A stretch of DNA of 64,000 bases, taken from positions 62,001-126,000 of the forward strand of contig NZ_JBAJJM010000005.1 of the NCBI RefSeq assembly GCF_036880405.1, given 5' to 3'. The notes under the pieces are model-generated. The model did not search any database, was not told the DNA's origin, and worked only from the letters and a program-made list of their open reading frames with translations. The DNA is from Mannheimia indoligenes (GTDB lineage: Bacteria; Pseudomonadota; Gammaproteobacteria; Enterobacterales; Pasteurellaceae). This document shows, in pieces, positions 17,805 to 25,639 of this stretch; position 1 is the first letter of the stretch, and every line of letters starts with the position of its first letter. A program made the position numbers and the translations under genes.

Positions 17805-18659
17805 ATGCTACAAAGTACACAAATAACACTAAATACTATTCAAATTCAAGACACTGCGCTTGAAATCTCGGCAATACTTTATCAAGACGAAGATATCAAG
17901 CCGAAAGCAAGAATCATTTATCTACACGGCGGCGGTTTATTGTATGGTTCTAACCAAGATTTACCGCTTACTCACCTTGAGCAATTTACCCAAGCCGGTT
18001 TGCAAATTATTGCGATAAATTACCCGCTTGCACCACAGGCTCAGCTTGACGAGATTATGCAGTCGATTTTAACTTCATTAAAAAACCTGCAAAATCGCTT
18101 TGCCGATGAACTCCCCTATTTCCTATTCGGCCGTTCAGCAGGTGGTTATTTGGCTTTATTAACTGCTGTCAAATTAAGCCAACAAGTTGAGATTCCCCAG
18201 CCCAAAGGCGTCATCTCCTTTTATGGTTATGGTTTCTTAACCGATGGTTGGTTTGATAGCCCAAGCCCACATTATTTAAAATTACCATTAGTGAGTGAAA
18301 GCACCTTTCAATCACTGATAGCAACTCCCCGTCAAGAAGCGGAATTAAAGACACACTTCAGTGCTTATATTTACGCTCGCCAAACAGGCAAGTGGAAATC
18401 GTTAATTTATCAAGGTAGAGATAAATTCTTCTACCTTGATTACAGTTTACGCTTGGCAGAATTAAATTTACCGATTTTTGCCGCTCACTCTACAGGTGAC
18501 CCTGATGTACCATTTGCGGAATTCCAAGCTCTATGCGATAAATTCAATCCAATTCGCTTTGTGATTGCTGCCGAACTTCACGATTTTGACCGTGATGAAC
18601 AATCTGTACATACACAGGAATTGTTGAAGGCAACGATAAACTTTATTCAAAACACCTAG
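17805..18659 (+). CDS. Alpha/beta hydrolase (HSL-like esterase)
   Basis: This 284-residue protein has the oxyanion-hole motif HGGG (residues 41-44) and nucleophile Ser111 in GRSAGG, as in hormone-sensitive-lipase-like esterases. An Asp in STGDPDVPF and a His in ELHDFDRD are plausible partners, completing a Ser-Asp-His triad. No signal peptide is seen, so it should be cytoplasmic. It is transcribed divergently from allE. The stop codon TAG falls inside the first hairpin of the second array, so the last few residues may have been altered by that element. The substrate is unknown; a role in ureide metabolism is only suggested by location. Confidence 0.75.
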   Translation: MLQSTQITLNTIQIQDTALEISAILYQDEDIKPKARIIYLHGGGLLYGSNQDLPLTHLEQFTQAGLQIIAINYPLAPQAQLDEIMQSILTSLKNLQNRFADELPYFLFGRSAGGYLALLTAVKLSQQVEIPQPKGVISFYGYGFLTDGWFDSPSPHYLKLPLVSESTFQSLIATPRQEAELKTHFSAYIYARQTGKWKSLIYQGRDKFFYLDYSLRLAELNLPIFAAHSTGDPDVPFAEFQALCDKFNPIRFVIAAELHDFDRDEQSVHTQELLKATINFIQNT

Positions 18660-18759
18660 CACGAGCCGTGCTAGGTTAAATAATCCAAGTCCCTCCGGGA
18701 CTTTCTCAGAGCCACAAAGTGGCTCGGCTTATAGAACCCCATACGGCTCGTATGGGGTT
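18654..18759. repeat. Triloop hairpin array, copy 2 (inverted)
   Basis: Four perfect hairpins with 3-nt loops occur in a row: ACCTAGCACG-AGC-CGTGCTAGGT (18654-18676), AAGTCCC-TCC-GGGACTT (18687-18703), GAGCCAC-AAA-GTGGCTC (18709-18725) and AACCCCATACG-GCT-CGTATGGGGTT (18735-18759). Read on the minus strand, the order matches copy 1 at 15728-15832. It lies between two convergent genes and could also act as a terminator. Confidence 0.85.
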
Positions 18760-18763
18760 GTTA

Positions 18764-20092
18764 TTATTTCTCCAAAATCGTCCCTTTTCTGAAACGGGCA
18801 CTTGATGCCATATGTTTCATACCGAAGTAGTAAACTAATGCGGTTGGGATAGTTGCAGTTAAGAATGAGATATCTGCATTGAATAGACCAATTACCGCAC
18901 CAACAGAGATCGCTAAAATCGCAGCCCAGTTTACACCTTTACGGCTGCCGTTTTCGTCATAGAGTTCCTGAATATCAATTTTACCTTTGTGTAAAATGTA
19001 GTAATCCACTAACAATACAGAGAAAATCGGGCCGAAGAATACCGTGTAGGTTAATACGAAAATATCTACACCTTTAGAAGATGCGTCAGAAGTAATTAAC
19101 CACGGGCAAGTTGCTATTGCCAATAAACCAATGATAATTACAGAGGTTTTATGCTTAATTTTGAATGCATCCATTAAAGCATAAGCCGGTGGCACCACGT
19201 TACTTGCCAAGTTTGTCGTCATTTGAGCAAATAAGATAAAGACTAAGGTAATAATTACCAAGAATTTATTATCTGCTGCTTGAGCAAAAGCATTGATTGG
19301 GTTCGCAATTCCGGTTGCAGAAGAAATCATTAAACCGATAACGCCCATAAATACCGTTGTTGGTACCATCGCTAAGAAATACACCACACCACGTTTGGCT
19401 GTTGAATAGCCTGGTTTTAATTCACGAACATAGTCCCCCACATTTAACATTACCAATACGTTCACACCAAAGAATGCTACGATTGCACTTACAAACGGTA
19501 AGCCCCAAGTGCCTTCTTTATTGATCAAGTTTTCTTCAATACGGCCACCGAATTTGGTCATACAAACATAGAACATATAAGCAAGAGAGGCAATAATCAC
19601 CACCGCACCGATATTTTCTAACCATTTCAAACCGTGGAAACCGGTGGTTGAAATCCAAATTTGTAAGGCTTGGAATAATAAGAAGTAAAGCACTAAGTTA
19701 TCATAACCAAATAATAAAATAGAGATTTGGTTAATTGCCGAACCACCTAACCAGCTTTGTACGCCATACCATACGATTGCAGGCACACCACGCAACATTG
19801 CCGGTAAAATCCCACCTTTTGTACCAAAGGCACTTTTTAGTTGTACCGCATAAGGTACACCGCTTTTATAGCTCATTTGGTCATTTAAACATAAACACAC
19901 TATCAGCAATAATGAACCTATCAACATTGCGACAAAGGCTTGAGTTAAATTTAAACCTTTCTCCAATTGCCCCGAACCTAGTGCAAATGTACCAATAGAG
20001 ACACAGCCGCCCAGCCATAAGAAAAGGTAAGACAATAAATCCATTATCCGTTTATTTTCCGGAATGGGTTGTAAGTTGGTTTTTTCAGACAT
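18764..20092 (-). CDS. NCS1-family allantoin/ureide permease (copy 2)
   Basis: This 442-residue NCS1 symporter is clearly paralogous to the one at 5349-6707. It shares the N-terminal ENKRIMDLLSYLFLWLGGCVS-like start (permease 1: KERIMDNFSYWASFLGGCVS), GVPAIVWYGVQSWLGGSAIN and the C-terminal FRKGTILEK. It follows the second allantoinase by 86 bp, repeating the allantoinase-permease order of the first pair. It may carry a different ureide or hydantoin, or work at a different affinity. AGGAG precedes the start; the gene ends at the hairpin array. Confidence 0.85.
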   Translation of the reverse strand: MSEKTNLQPIPENKRIMDLLSYLFLWLGGCVSIGTFALGSGQLEKGLNLTQAFVAMLIGSLLLIVCLCLNDQMSYKSGVPYAVQLKSAFGTKGGILPAMLRGVPAIVWYGVQSWLGGSAINQISILLFGYDNLVLYFLLFQALQIWISTTGFHGLKWLENIGAVVIIASLAYMFYVCMTKFGGRIEENLINKEGTWGLPFVSAIVAFFGVNVLVMLNVGDYVRELKPGYSTAKRGVVYFLAMVPTTVFMGVIGLMISSATGIANPINAFAQAADNKFLVIITLVFILFAQMTTNLASNVVPPAYALMDAFKIKHKTSVIIIGLLAIATCPWLITSDASSKGVDIFVLTYTVFFGPIFSVLLVDYYILHKGKIDIQELYDENGSRKGVNWAAILAISVGAVIGLFNADISFLTATIPTALVYYFGMKHMASSARFRKGTILEK

Positions 20093-20178
20093 TTTCTGCT
20101 CCTGTAATTTGCATTTATATTTATCATAATAAAAATGCGGTCAATTTTTAAACTAATAAAAACTAACCGCATTTAAAT

Positions 20179-21585
20179 TTATCGCTTAACCGGACGAATA
20201 AACTCTCCGTAACCCATAGCATCTTGTTTGTACATACCGTTTTCTGCCACTAAACGACCACGGATAAAGGTATGGGTTGCCGCACCTTTCCCTTCTAAAC
20301 CGTTAAAGCAAGTGACGTGACCTTTGGTAAAGAGTTTCTCTTGCTCCACTTTCCACGGTTTTTCCGGATCGACAATCACGATATCTGCATCGAACCCTAT
20401 TTCAAATGCCCCTTTACGTCCGTATAAACCGAATAATTTTGCAGGGTTCACACCCATCACTTTCGCAATTAAGCTTGGGCTGAGTTTACGTTGATGCACC
20501 ACCATATCAAACATCATTGGTAAGAAGAATTGAATACCGTTTAAGCCACCCCACGCTTCCCAAATATCGTGAGTATCGTTATTTTTTTCTTCATCGGCTG
20601 CCGGCGAGTGATCGCTACCTACGCAAGAAAGCGTGCCATCAATCACATAATCCCAAAGTTTTTCCATATCTTCACGTTTACGTAACGGTGGCGTACATTT
20701 TGCCGGACCACCTTTTTCAAATACAAAATCTTCGGTAAAACCTAAATAGTGTGGGCAAGTTTCGCCCGATACTGGCAAGCCCTCATAAATTGCATCTTTC
20801 ACTAACTGAGCCACCATTGGGTGTGTTACGTGGCAAATATGCACTCGACCGCCTGTCGCTCTTGACATATCAATCACGTTTTTGGTTGCCACATATTCCA
20901 CCCACACATCGTGAGCATCTAAAAATTCACGGATTTTTTCTTGATTAGTTAAACCTGTTTTCGCTTTCGCTTCTTTCACACGCTCTTTTACCTGACCAAA
21001 TTCTTCGCAATGGAAACCTGATAACGCATTAAACGGCTTTAAAATTTCCAACGCTTTACGCACGTTACCTAAGTTTACAGTTGGGAATAAATCACCATTC
21101 GGGCAAGTAAAGCCTTTGAAAGCAGCCACACCACAGGCTTCAAGATCAACTAAATCGGCAGAATTACTTTTAATGGAATTTGGACTATCATCATAATCAC
21201 CGACAATACCGCCCCAAAGAGCAAAGTCGATAAAGGAATGTTTACTTACGTTGGCGTGTTTTAATTTAAAGACGTCTTTATTGATAAGAGAAGGATCATT
21301 ATTGAGGGGCATATCAATGAGGGTTGTACAACCGGCTGCAACGGCGGCACGAGAACCTGTTTCAAAATCTTCACGATAATCAAAACCTGGTTCGTTTAAG
21401 TGTGCGTGGCAGTCAATAATGCCCGGATAAACCAAGTTGCCTTTCGCATCGACCACTTCTTTCGCCTCAACCTCTGTTTCAGGAGCAAAAAAACCGACAA
21501 ACTTACCGTCTTTTACCGCAACTGTTGCCGGATAAATACGATCAGGCGTAACTAACTTCCCATTTTTAACGATTAAATCATACAT
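20179..21585 (-). CDS. Allantoinase or related cyclic ureide hydrolase (copy 2)
   Basis: This 468-residue paralogue of the enzyme at 6710-8089 also has the full binuclear metal set: His60/His62 (CHAHLNEPG), Lys157 (VAAFKGFT), His192 (FHCEE), His248 and His251 (HICHVTH) and Asp324 (GSDHSP). The loop around residues 130-150 is longer than in copy 1. Divergence between two enzymes in one cluster suggests different substrates or stereoisomers, for example (R)- versus (S)-allantoin or another hydantoin, but the sequence does not decide this. It is divergent from allH with a 122-bp shared upstream gap. Confidence 0.8.
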   Translation of the reverse strand: MYDLIVKNGKLVTPDRIYPATVAVKDGKFVGFFAPETEVEAKEVVDAKGNLVYPGIIDCHAHLNEPGFDYREDFETGSRAAVAAGCTTLIDMPLNNDPSLINKDVFKLKHANVSKHSFIDFALWGGIVGDYDDSPNSIKSNSADLVDLEACGVAAFKGFTCPNGDLFPTVNLGNVRKALEILKPFNALSGFHCEEFGQVKERVKEAKAKTGLTNQEKIREFLDAHDVWVEYVATKNVIDMSRATGGRVHICHVTHPMVAQLVKDAIYEGLPVSGETCPHYLGFTEDFVFEKGGPAKCTPPLRKREDMEKLWDYVIDGTLSCVGSDHSPAADEEKNNDTHDIWEAWGGLNGIQFFLPMMFDMVVHQRKLSPSLIAKVMGVNPAKLFGLYGRKGAFEIGFDADIVIVDPEKPWKVEQEKLFTKGHVTCFNGLEGKGAATHTFIRGRLVAENGMYKQDAMGYGEFIRPVKR

Positions 21586-21707
21586 AATAGACCTTCTTTT
21601 TTATTGACTTTTAACGGTTTGAAAGGAAAATACAAAATATGAAATCGCATTTCGATTTATATTTATACTAATCAATAGCAATGAAAAAGCAATAGGTATT
21701 TTACAGA

Positions 21708-22562
21708 ATGAGTATAAAAGAGCAAATAATAAACATTACTATTTCAAAAACAACAAACTATGCTCAAAATACACTAGGTGATTGCCCTATTGCAACCATT
21801 CATTCAATGTATAACAAAACCATTAACTTATTAATTAACAAGGAAATTTTCTCTCTGCAACCTATAGAGAGTAAACTCTCTCCCATCAGCTTAATTACGA
21901 ATCTTACGCAAACGCAATTTCAACAGCTAGGATTAAAACTTAATCAAAACTACCAACTTCATTTAAATTACCAAAATTGTGCAATTTTTTGCACAAAATT
22001 GACCGCTTGTAATGCTCATCCAAATGATAAACTCAACATCTGTGCTGAACTTGCTAAACAAATACTGCAAAATTCAGATAAAAAAGGGTTAAATCGCCTA
22101 CTTCAAGCACAAAATGATGACCTCATATTATCCGCTTTCAAACAATATTTAGCCCAAGCAGAACATTCTTACACAACAAATGATGAGGAAAACATTTGCA
22201 ATATTTTGACTAAATTAATTGGATTAGGCATTGGGCTTACCCCAAGTGGCGATGATTTTCTCTGCGGCTTGCTTGCCACACTTCAATATTTTAATGCAAC
22301 GCAAACCTCTTTTTATCAAAAACTCGCACAACAAATTAAACAAAACTTAGCGAACACTAATGCCATTAGCAGCCGATTTTTAGACTGTGCATTGCAACAA
22401 CAATTTTCTCTCCCTGTACTGACTTTCCTTAAAAATCTTGATACACAAAATATAGAAATAGAAAAATTGAGTGAACTCTTTGAAAATATTGGACATTCTT
22501 CGGGAATGGATACACTTTTTGGAGTTTATTATGGGTGTAATTTATTATTAGAGGAAAACTAA
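21708..22562 (+). CDS. allH: DUF2877 protein, oxamate carbamoyltransferase subunit AllH (YlbF)
   Basis: This 284-residue protein carries the DUF2877 signature LGIGLTPSGDDFLCGLLA (about residues 176-193). In E. coli YlbF (AllH) is reported as the third component of oxamate carbamoyltransferase with FdrA and YlbE. Here it is encoded alone, on the opposite strand, about 6 kb from the fused AllF-AllG gene and divergent from allantoinase 2. Apart from the signature it is AT-rich and divergent, with many Asn, Gln and Lys residues. An uptake word lies inside the coding region near 22000. Family call is firm; complex membership is inferred from E. coli. Confidence 0.8.
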   Translation: MSIKEQIINITISKTTNYAQNTLGDCPIATIHSMYNKTINLLINKEIFSLQPIESKLSPISLITNLTQTQFQQLGLKLNQNYQLHLNYQNCAIFCTKLTACNAHPNDKLNICAELAKQILQNSDKKGLNRLLQAQNDDLILSAFKQYLAQAEHSYTTNDEENICNILTKLIGLGIGLTPSGDDFLCGLLATLQYFNATQTSFYQKLAQQIKQNLANTNAISSRFLDCALQQQFSLPVLTFLKNLDTQNIEIEKLSELFENIGHSSGMDTLFGVYYGCNLLLEEN

Positions 22563-22657
22563 CATAACTAATTGCAAATTATTGATAAAAATCAACCGCT
22601 TGTTTATTATAATAAATAAAATCCCTTTTAATTCATAACAATATGGAGATTTAAATT

Positions 22658-23347
22658 ATGTCTATATATGAAGCTTATTGTGTTCAGCTTAACAGAGTTG
22701 TATCCATTACAGAAGCAAGAACTGAATTTTTAAATCTTTATCCTCGCAAAAGATTTCAATTTTTATGTTCAACAGAATCTTGCCGTGCCAAAGGGGTTAA
22801 AATTACCGGGGTAAATTATGATCATTTTCCAGATGAAATAAAGCAATCTCCCCATTTCAAATATATAACTAAAAACAATATTGCACACTCAGCAGATTGT
22901 CAATGGTGCCAAACAAAAATTGTACCTATTGCAGGAGAAAGTAATGAAGAATATAAACTCAGAAAAGTGCGTAGTAAATTACACGATTTTATAGATGAAT
23001 TTCAATTACCAGAAGATGATATTGAACAACAAAGCGAGGTAACAAAATCCTCATCAACACATCAATCTAAGGTAAATAACATAATTTCAAATCAACACAA
23101 CCAGCCCCATAAAAGATATATAAAAACAAATCAATTAATGAGATTAGTTGAAGCATATTTAGATGCAAAAAGAAATTTATCAAAAAAAGATTTTTTCAGC
23201 CTACCACTCAAGGTATCCAATTCAAATATAAGCTATCTATACCAATATTTTCGCAGAACAGAGAAAGTTATTCAAATAAAACAAAAATGTGTATGTATTG
23301 CTGAAGCAGAATACATTCAGCGTAGTAATACTCAACGCCTTATCTGA
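22658..23347 (+). pseudogene. 3'-truncated gene with zinc-finger-like N-terminus
   Basis: This 229-residue frame starts well (GGAG before the ATG) but its last ~14 codons, from about 23305, run antisense through a hemagglutinin fragment, so the true C-terminus is missing. The N-terminal part has FLCSTESC and HSADCQWC (residues about 35-90), a Cys/His pattern resembling the zinc-binding N-terminus of CoiA-like proteins. The middle (about 125-150) is a low-complexity Ser/Asn/Gln/His stretch. I do not recognise the family with confidence. The joint with FHA sequence marks a deletion or recombination edge of the CDI region. Confidence 0.55.
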
Positions 23348-24196
23348 GGTTGCTTTTAAGCTGCCTTGGCTTTCAATATTAGCGGCTTTTATCGTAAGGT
23401 TATCGTCACTATGTAAAGTTAAACGTCCGCCTTCACCAGTGACTTTTACCGAAGCGAGTTGGTCTAACACCGTGCGGGCAAAATTGCCGTCAGCACTTTG
23501 ACTTGATGAGAGGGTAGAGCTGATTTCAAGGTTTTTCCCTGCATAAAGGGATAAATCTTTCACCGCTTCAATCTTACCACCTAAGTTAACCAGGTTTTGT
23601 TTAGCCGATAAATCCACCGTATCACCCAAAATCGTGCCTCTATTTTCCAGTTCATTACTGTGTAAGCGGGTTAAATCTAAGCCGGCAATCACTCCACTGT
23701 TTTGTAGATTATCAACATTACCGATAATTTGATTGGCTGAAATCACTGCACCTCGGGAAGTAATGTCACTATTACGAGCAACCAAATACACTTGTGGCAC
23801 AAGGGCTGTTACTTTTCGCCCATCAGCCAGTGTGATTTCTTTATTGACCAACCACACCATATCCGTTGTCAGTTCGGACATCTGCTTCGCCGTTAAGCCG
23901 ATACCTACGCTCAGGTTAAGTTGTTGGGCGTATTTTACCCCGCTATGCATTAACGCTTTATATTGCGCTAAATCATTGGTATAACCTTCAATATAGCGGC
24001 GACCAGTCAGTTGATTAATTTGTTCGTTAATTAAACGCTGTTCATAAAATCCGTCGCCCAAGCGTTTATGCACATTGTTATGGTTGTGACGTAGGGCATT
24101 GAACATATAATCGCTGCTTAACCAGCGTTTTTTATCGGTGAAATCCGGATCGGTTTCGATCAGAACGTGGCTGTTCGGGCTTGGATTGAGCCGATA
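23303..24196 (-). pseudogene. Internal fragment of a filamentous hemagglutinin/CdiA-type exoprotein
   Basis: The frame holds about 298 codons without a start that makes biological sense; an in-frame stop sits at 24197-24199. The protein is typical mid-region FHA/CdiA: IETDPDFTDKKRWLSSDYMF, RLGDGFYEQRLINEQINQL, then repeated beta-helical units with NRGTILGDTV and LSLYAGKNLEIS. It stops matching FHA at SITTLNV, beside the truncated plus-strand gene. There is no secretion signal, no TPS domain and no toxin end. The ATG at 24106 is internal. It must be a leftover from a much larger gene. Confidence 0.8.
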
Positions 24197-24303
24197 CTAC
24201 GTATTTTGCGGAAGGGCAAGCCGGCTGAATGCTGCGGATTTCATATTCCTTGTTTATGGAAATACGATCAAATGAAAAACTACTTACAGTTAATATAAGT
24301 GGT

Positions 24304-24368
24304 AGATTAACTGCTAAAATTTGCAAAATATTTGGCATAATTACCGCTTATAACTTATATTAAATGGC
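24304..24368. repeat. AT-rich 65-bp repeat, copy 1
   Basis: About 85% identical to 31984-32049, sharing GCTAAAATTTGCAAAATATT, CATAATTA, CCGCTT and TTATATTAAAT. Part resembles an extended uptake sequence (degenerate core plus TTTGCAAA tail), but the match runs beyond it. On the minus strand each copy precedes a CdiA/FHA piece. The rest of the 24197-24432 gap holds only chimeric remnants. Confidence 0.65.
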
Positions 24369-24432
24369 GATAGTATATATGGACGCTAACGCTATTGAGT
24401 TCAGATAACAATAATTCTTTCACTTTGAATAA

Positions 24433-24816
24433 CTATACTTCAAATTCTAAATATTCTTGGTATCCTATTATCTTTTCCTTACTACAAAAAATTAACCACA
24501 AAACTAAAATATCAATAAAAATGTTTCTCGGTAAAACTAATTTTAGTCCCTTTTCTTCTGGTGCAAATAAAAAATGAAAATATACATTTTCATTTTTAAC
24601 CTCCACTCCCCAAGAATTTGAAGAAATATCTGCATTGTTTATTGTTATATCTCTTAAAATAGATAATGATGAATCTAAAAATGTAAAATAGTTCATTCCC
24701 CCCATAGGATCATTCAAATAACCTGTAAGCGGATTTAATCGATGATTTTCAGCTAACTCACACATTGGATAGAGGTTATTTCTATCATTAAAATAATAAA
24801 ATAATAATTTCATCAT
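24433..24816 (-). CDS. Probable orphan immunity protein
   Basis: This 127-residue acidic-to-neutral protein has no signal peptide. The ATG abuts the stop codon of the small EndoU gene directly (0 bp), the usual toxin-immunity arrangement. It is AT-rich compared with the neighbouring ureide genes. A hydrophobic stretch lies near the C-terminus (FIDILVLWLIFCS). I recognise no family and it is unrelated in sequence to the other immunity candidate at 25196-25627. The role is inferred from position. Confidence 0.55.
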   Translation of the reverse strand: MMKLLFYYFNDRNNLYPMCELAENHRLNPLTGYLNDPMGGMNYFTFLDSSLSILRDITINNADISSNSWGVEVKNENVYFHFLFAPEEKGLKLVLPRNIFIDILVLWLIFCSKEKIIGYQEYLEFEV

Positions 24817-25167
24817 TTAATCCTGTTCTAAACTTGGAAAAGCTGTCACTTTCGGATAAGTATAACCTTCAATTTTTATACCTGATTGAGAAATTCCCAT
24901 CCACATTCCTTCAACTTTTCTTGCTCTATTTAAAATCTCAACCTGATTATAATAGGCAGAATTAATCTCCACTTTAACTCGATCCGCAGTCCAAGTTTCA
25001 GGAAACATAATTGCTTCACCATTATTATTGGATTTTGCAATATATTGATTACTTTCAGCATCAAATAAAGATATTTTGGCAATATACACTCCATTCCTAA
25101 ATTTATGTAATACTCGATCTACTCGGATATTCCCTAAAGTAGTATGTCCACCAACTGCAACTGTCAT
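24817..25167 (-). CDS. Orphan EndoU-like nuclease module, N-terminally truncated
   Basis: This 116-residue protein is plainly homologous to the C-terminal end of the CdiA piece at 25640-27733: GGHTTLGNIRVD against GGHSTLGNVRVD, NGVYIAKIS against NGVYQAKIS, WTADRVKVEI against WTADRIKVEV. This is the bacterial EndoU RNase fold found in several CdiA toxins. It begins only seven residues before the second catalytic His (His8); the stretch with the first His (GHIINGE in the paralogue) is absent, and an in-frame TGA lies four codons upstream. So it is probably inactive unless expressed after recombination. GAGGG precedes the ATG. Confidence 0.7.
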   Translation of the reverse strand: MTVAVGGHTTLGNIRVDRVLHKFRNGVYIAKISLFDAESNQYIAKSNNNGEAIMFPETWTADRVKVEINSAYYNQVEILNRARKVEGMWMGISQSGIKIEGYTYPKVTAFPSLEQD

Positions 25168-25195
25168 TTCATTCCCTCACTTGTATAGTTTTTAT

Positions 25196-25627
25196 TTAAT
25201 TCCACAACGCTAATAATTTTTCTCGATCAAGTTCTTCAATTTCAAAAGTAACGATTTCTTCATAATTCTCATCCGGTTCACGCTCTAAGAATTCTCTCCA
25301 TTTTTCAATAACTTTTGTAAAATCAACCCGAGTAATATAATCAATACGTTCAATATTATCAAAATCAAATAATGATCTCATTTCAATAATACTCCCATCT
25401 AATAAGTATGCCCCCCAAGATTCTGCCCCTAGATCTTTTTCTATTATTTCAAGATTTTTGAGATTTTCCAAAACATACTCTGACTGTTCAAGATCGGCTT
25501 GAGATAAATAAACAGCACATAAGTAACTTATTAGTTCATCACTAAGACTAGAGCAGACTGGTACTAACTTTCTAGGTTTATGTATCTTAAAATCATAATA
25601 ACTAAATTTTAATTCTATAGTTTTCAT
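25196..25627 (-). CDS. Probable CdiI-type immunity protein for the EndoU toxin
   Basis: This 143-residue, strongly acidic cytoplasmic protein has no signal peptide. It starts 12 bp after the EndoU toxin stop codon, exactly where the immunity gene of a CDI module sits. The acidic C-terminal third (EREPDENYEEIVTFEIEELD) would suit binding to a basic RNase. I do not recognise its Pfam family. Function is inferred from position and charge. Confidence 0.65.
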   Translation of the reverse strand: MKTIELKFSYYDFKIHKPRKLVPVCSSLSDELISYLCAVYLSQADLEQSEYVLENLKNLEIIEKDLGAESWGAYLLDGSIIEMRSLFDFDNIERIDYITRVDFTKVIEKWREFLEREPDENYEEIVTFEIEELDREKLLALWN

Positions 25628-25639
25628 ATAACATCCCGA

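Noticed and set aside
15728..18759. Hairpin arrays as a CRISPR
   Set aside because: The units are different self-complementary stems, not one repeated sequence with regular spacers, and no cas genes are nearby.
24132..24338. 68-codon frame upstream of the FHA fragment
   Set aside because: A chimera of the AT-rich leader and FHA sequence read out of frame; no independent gene.
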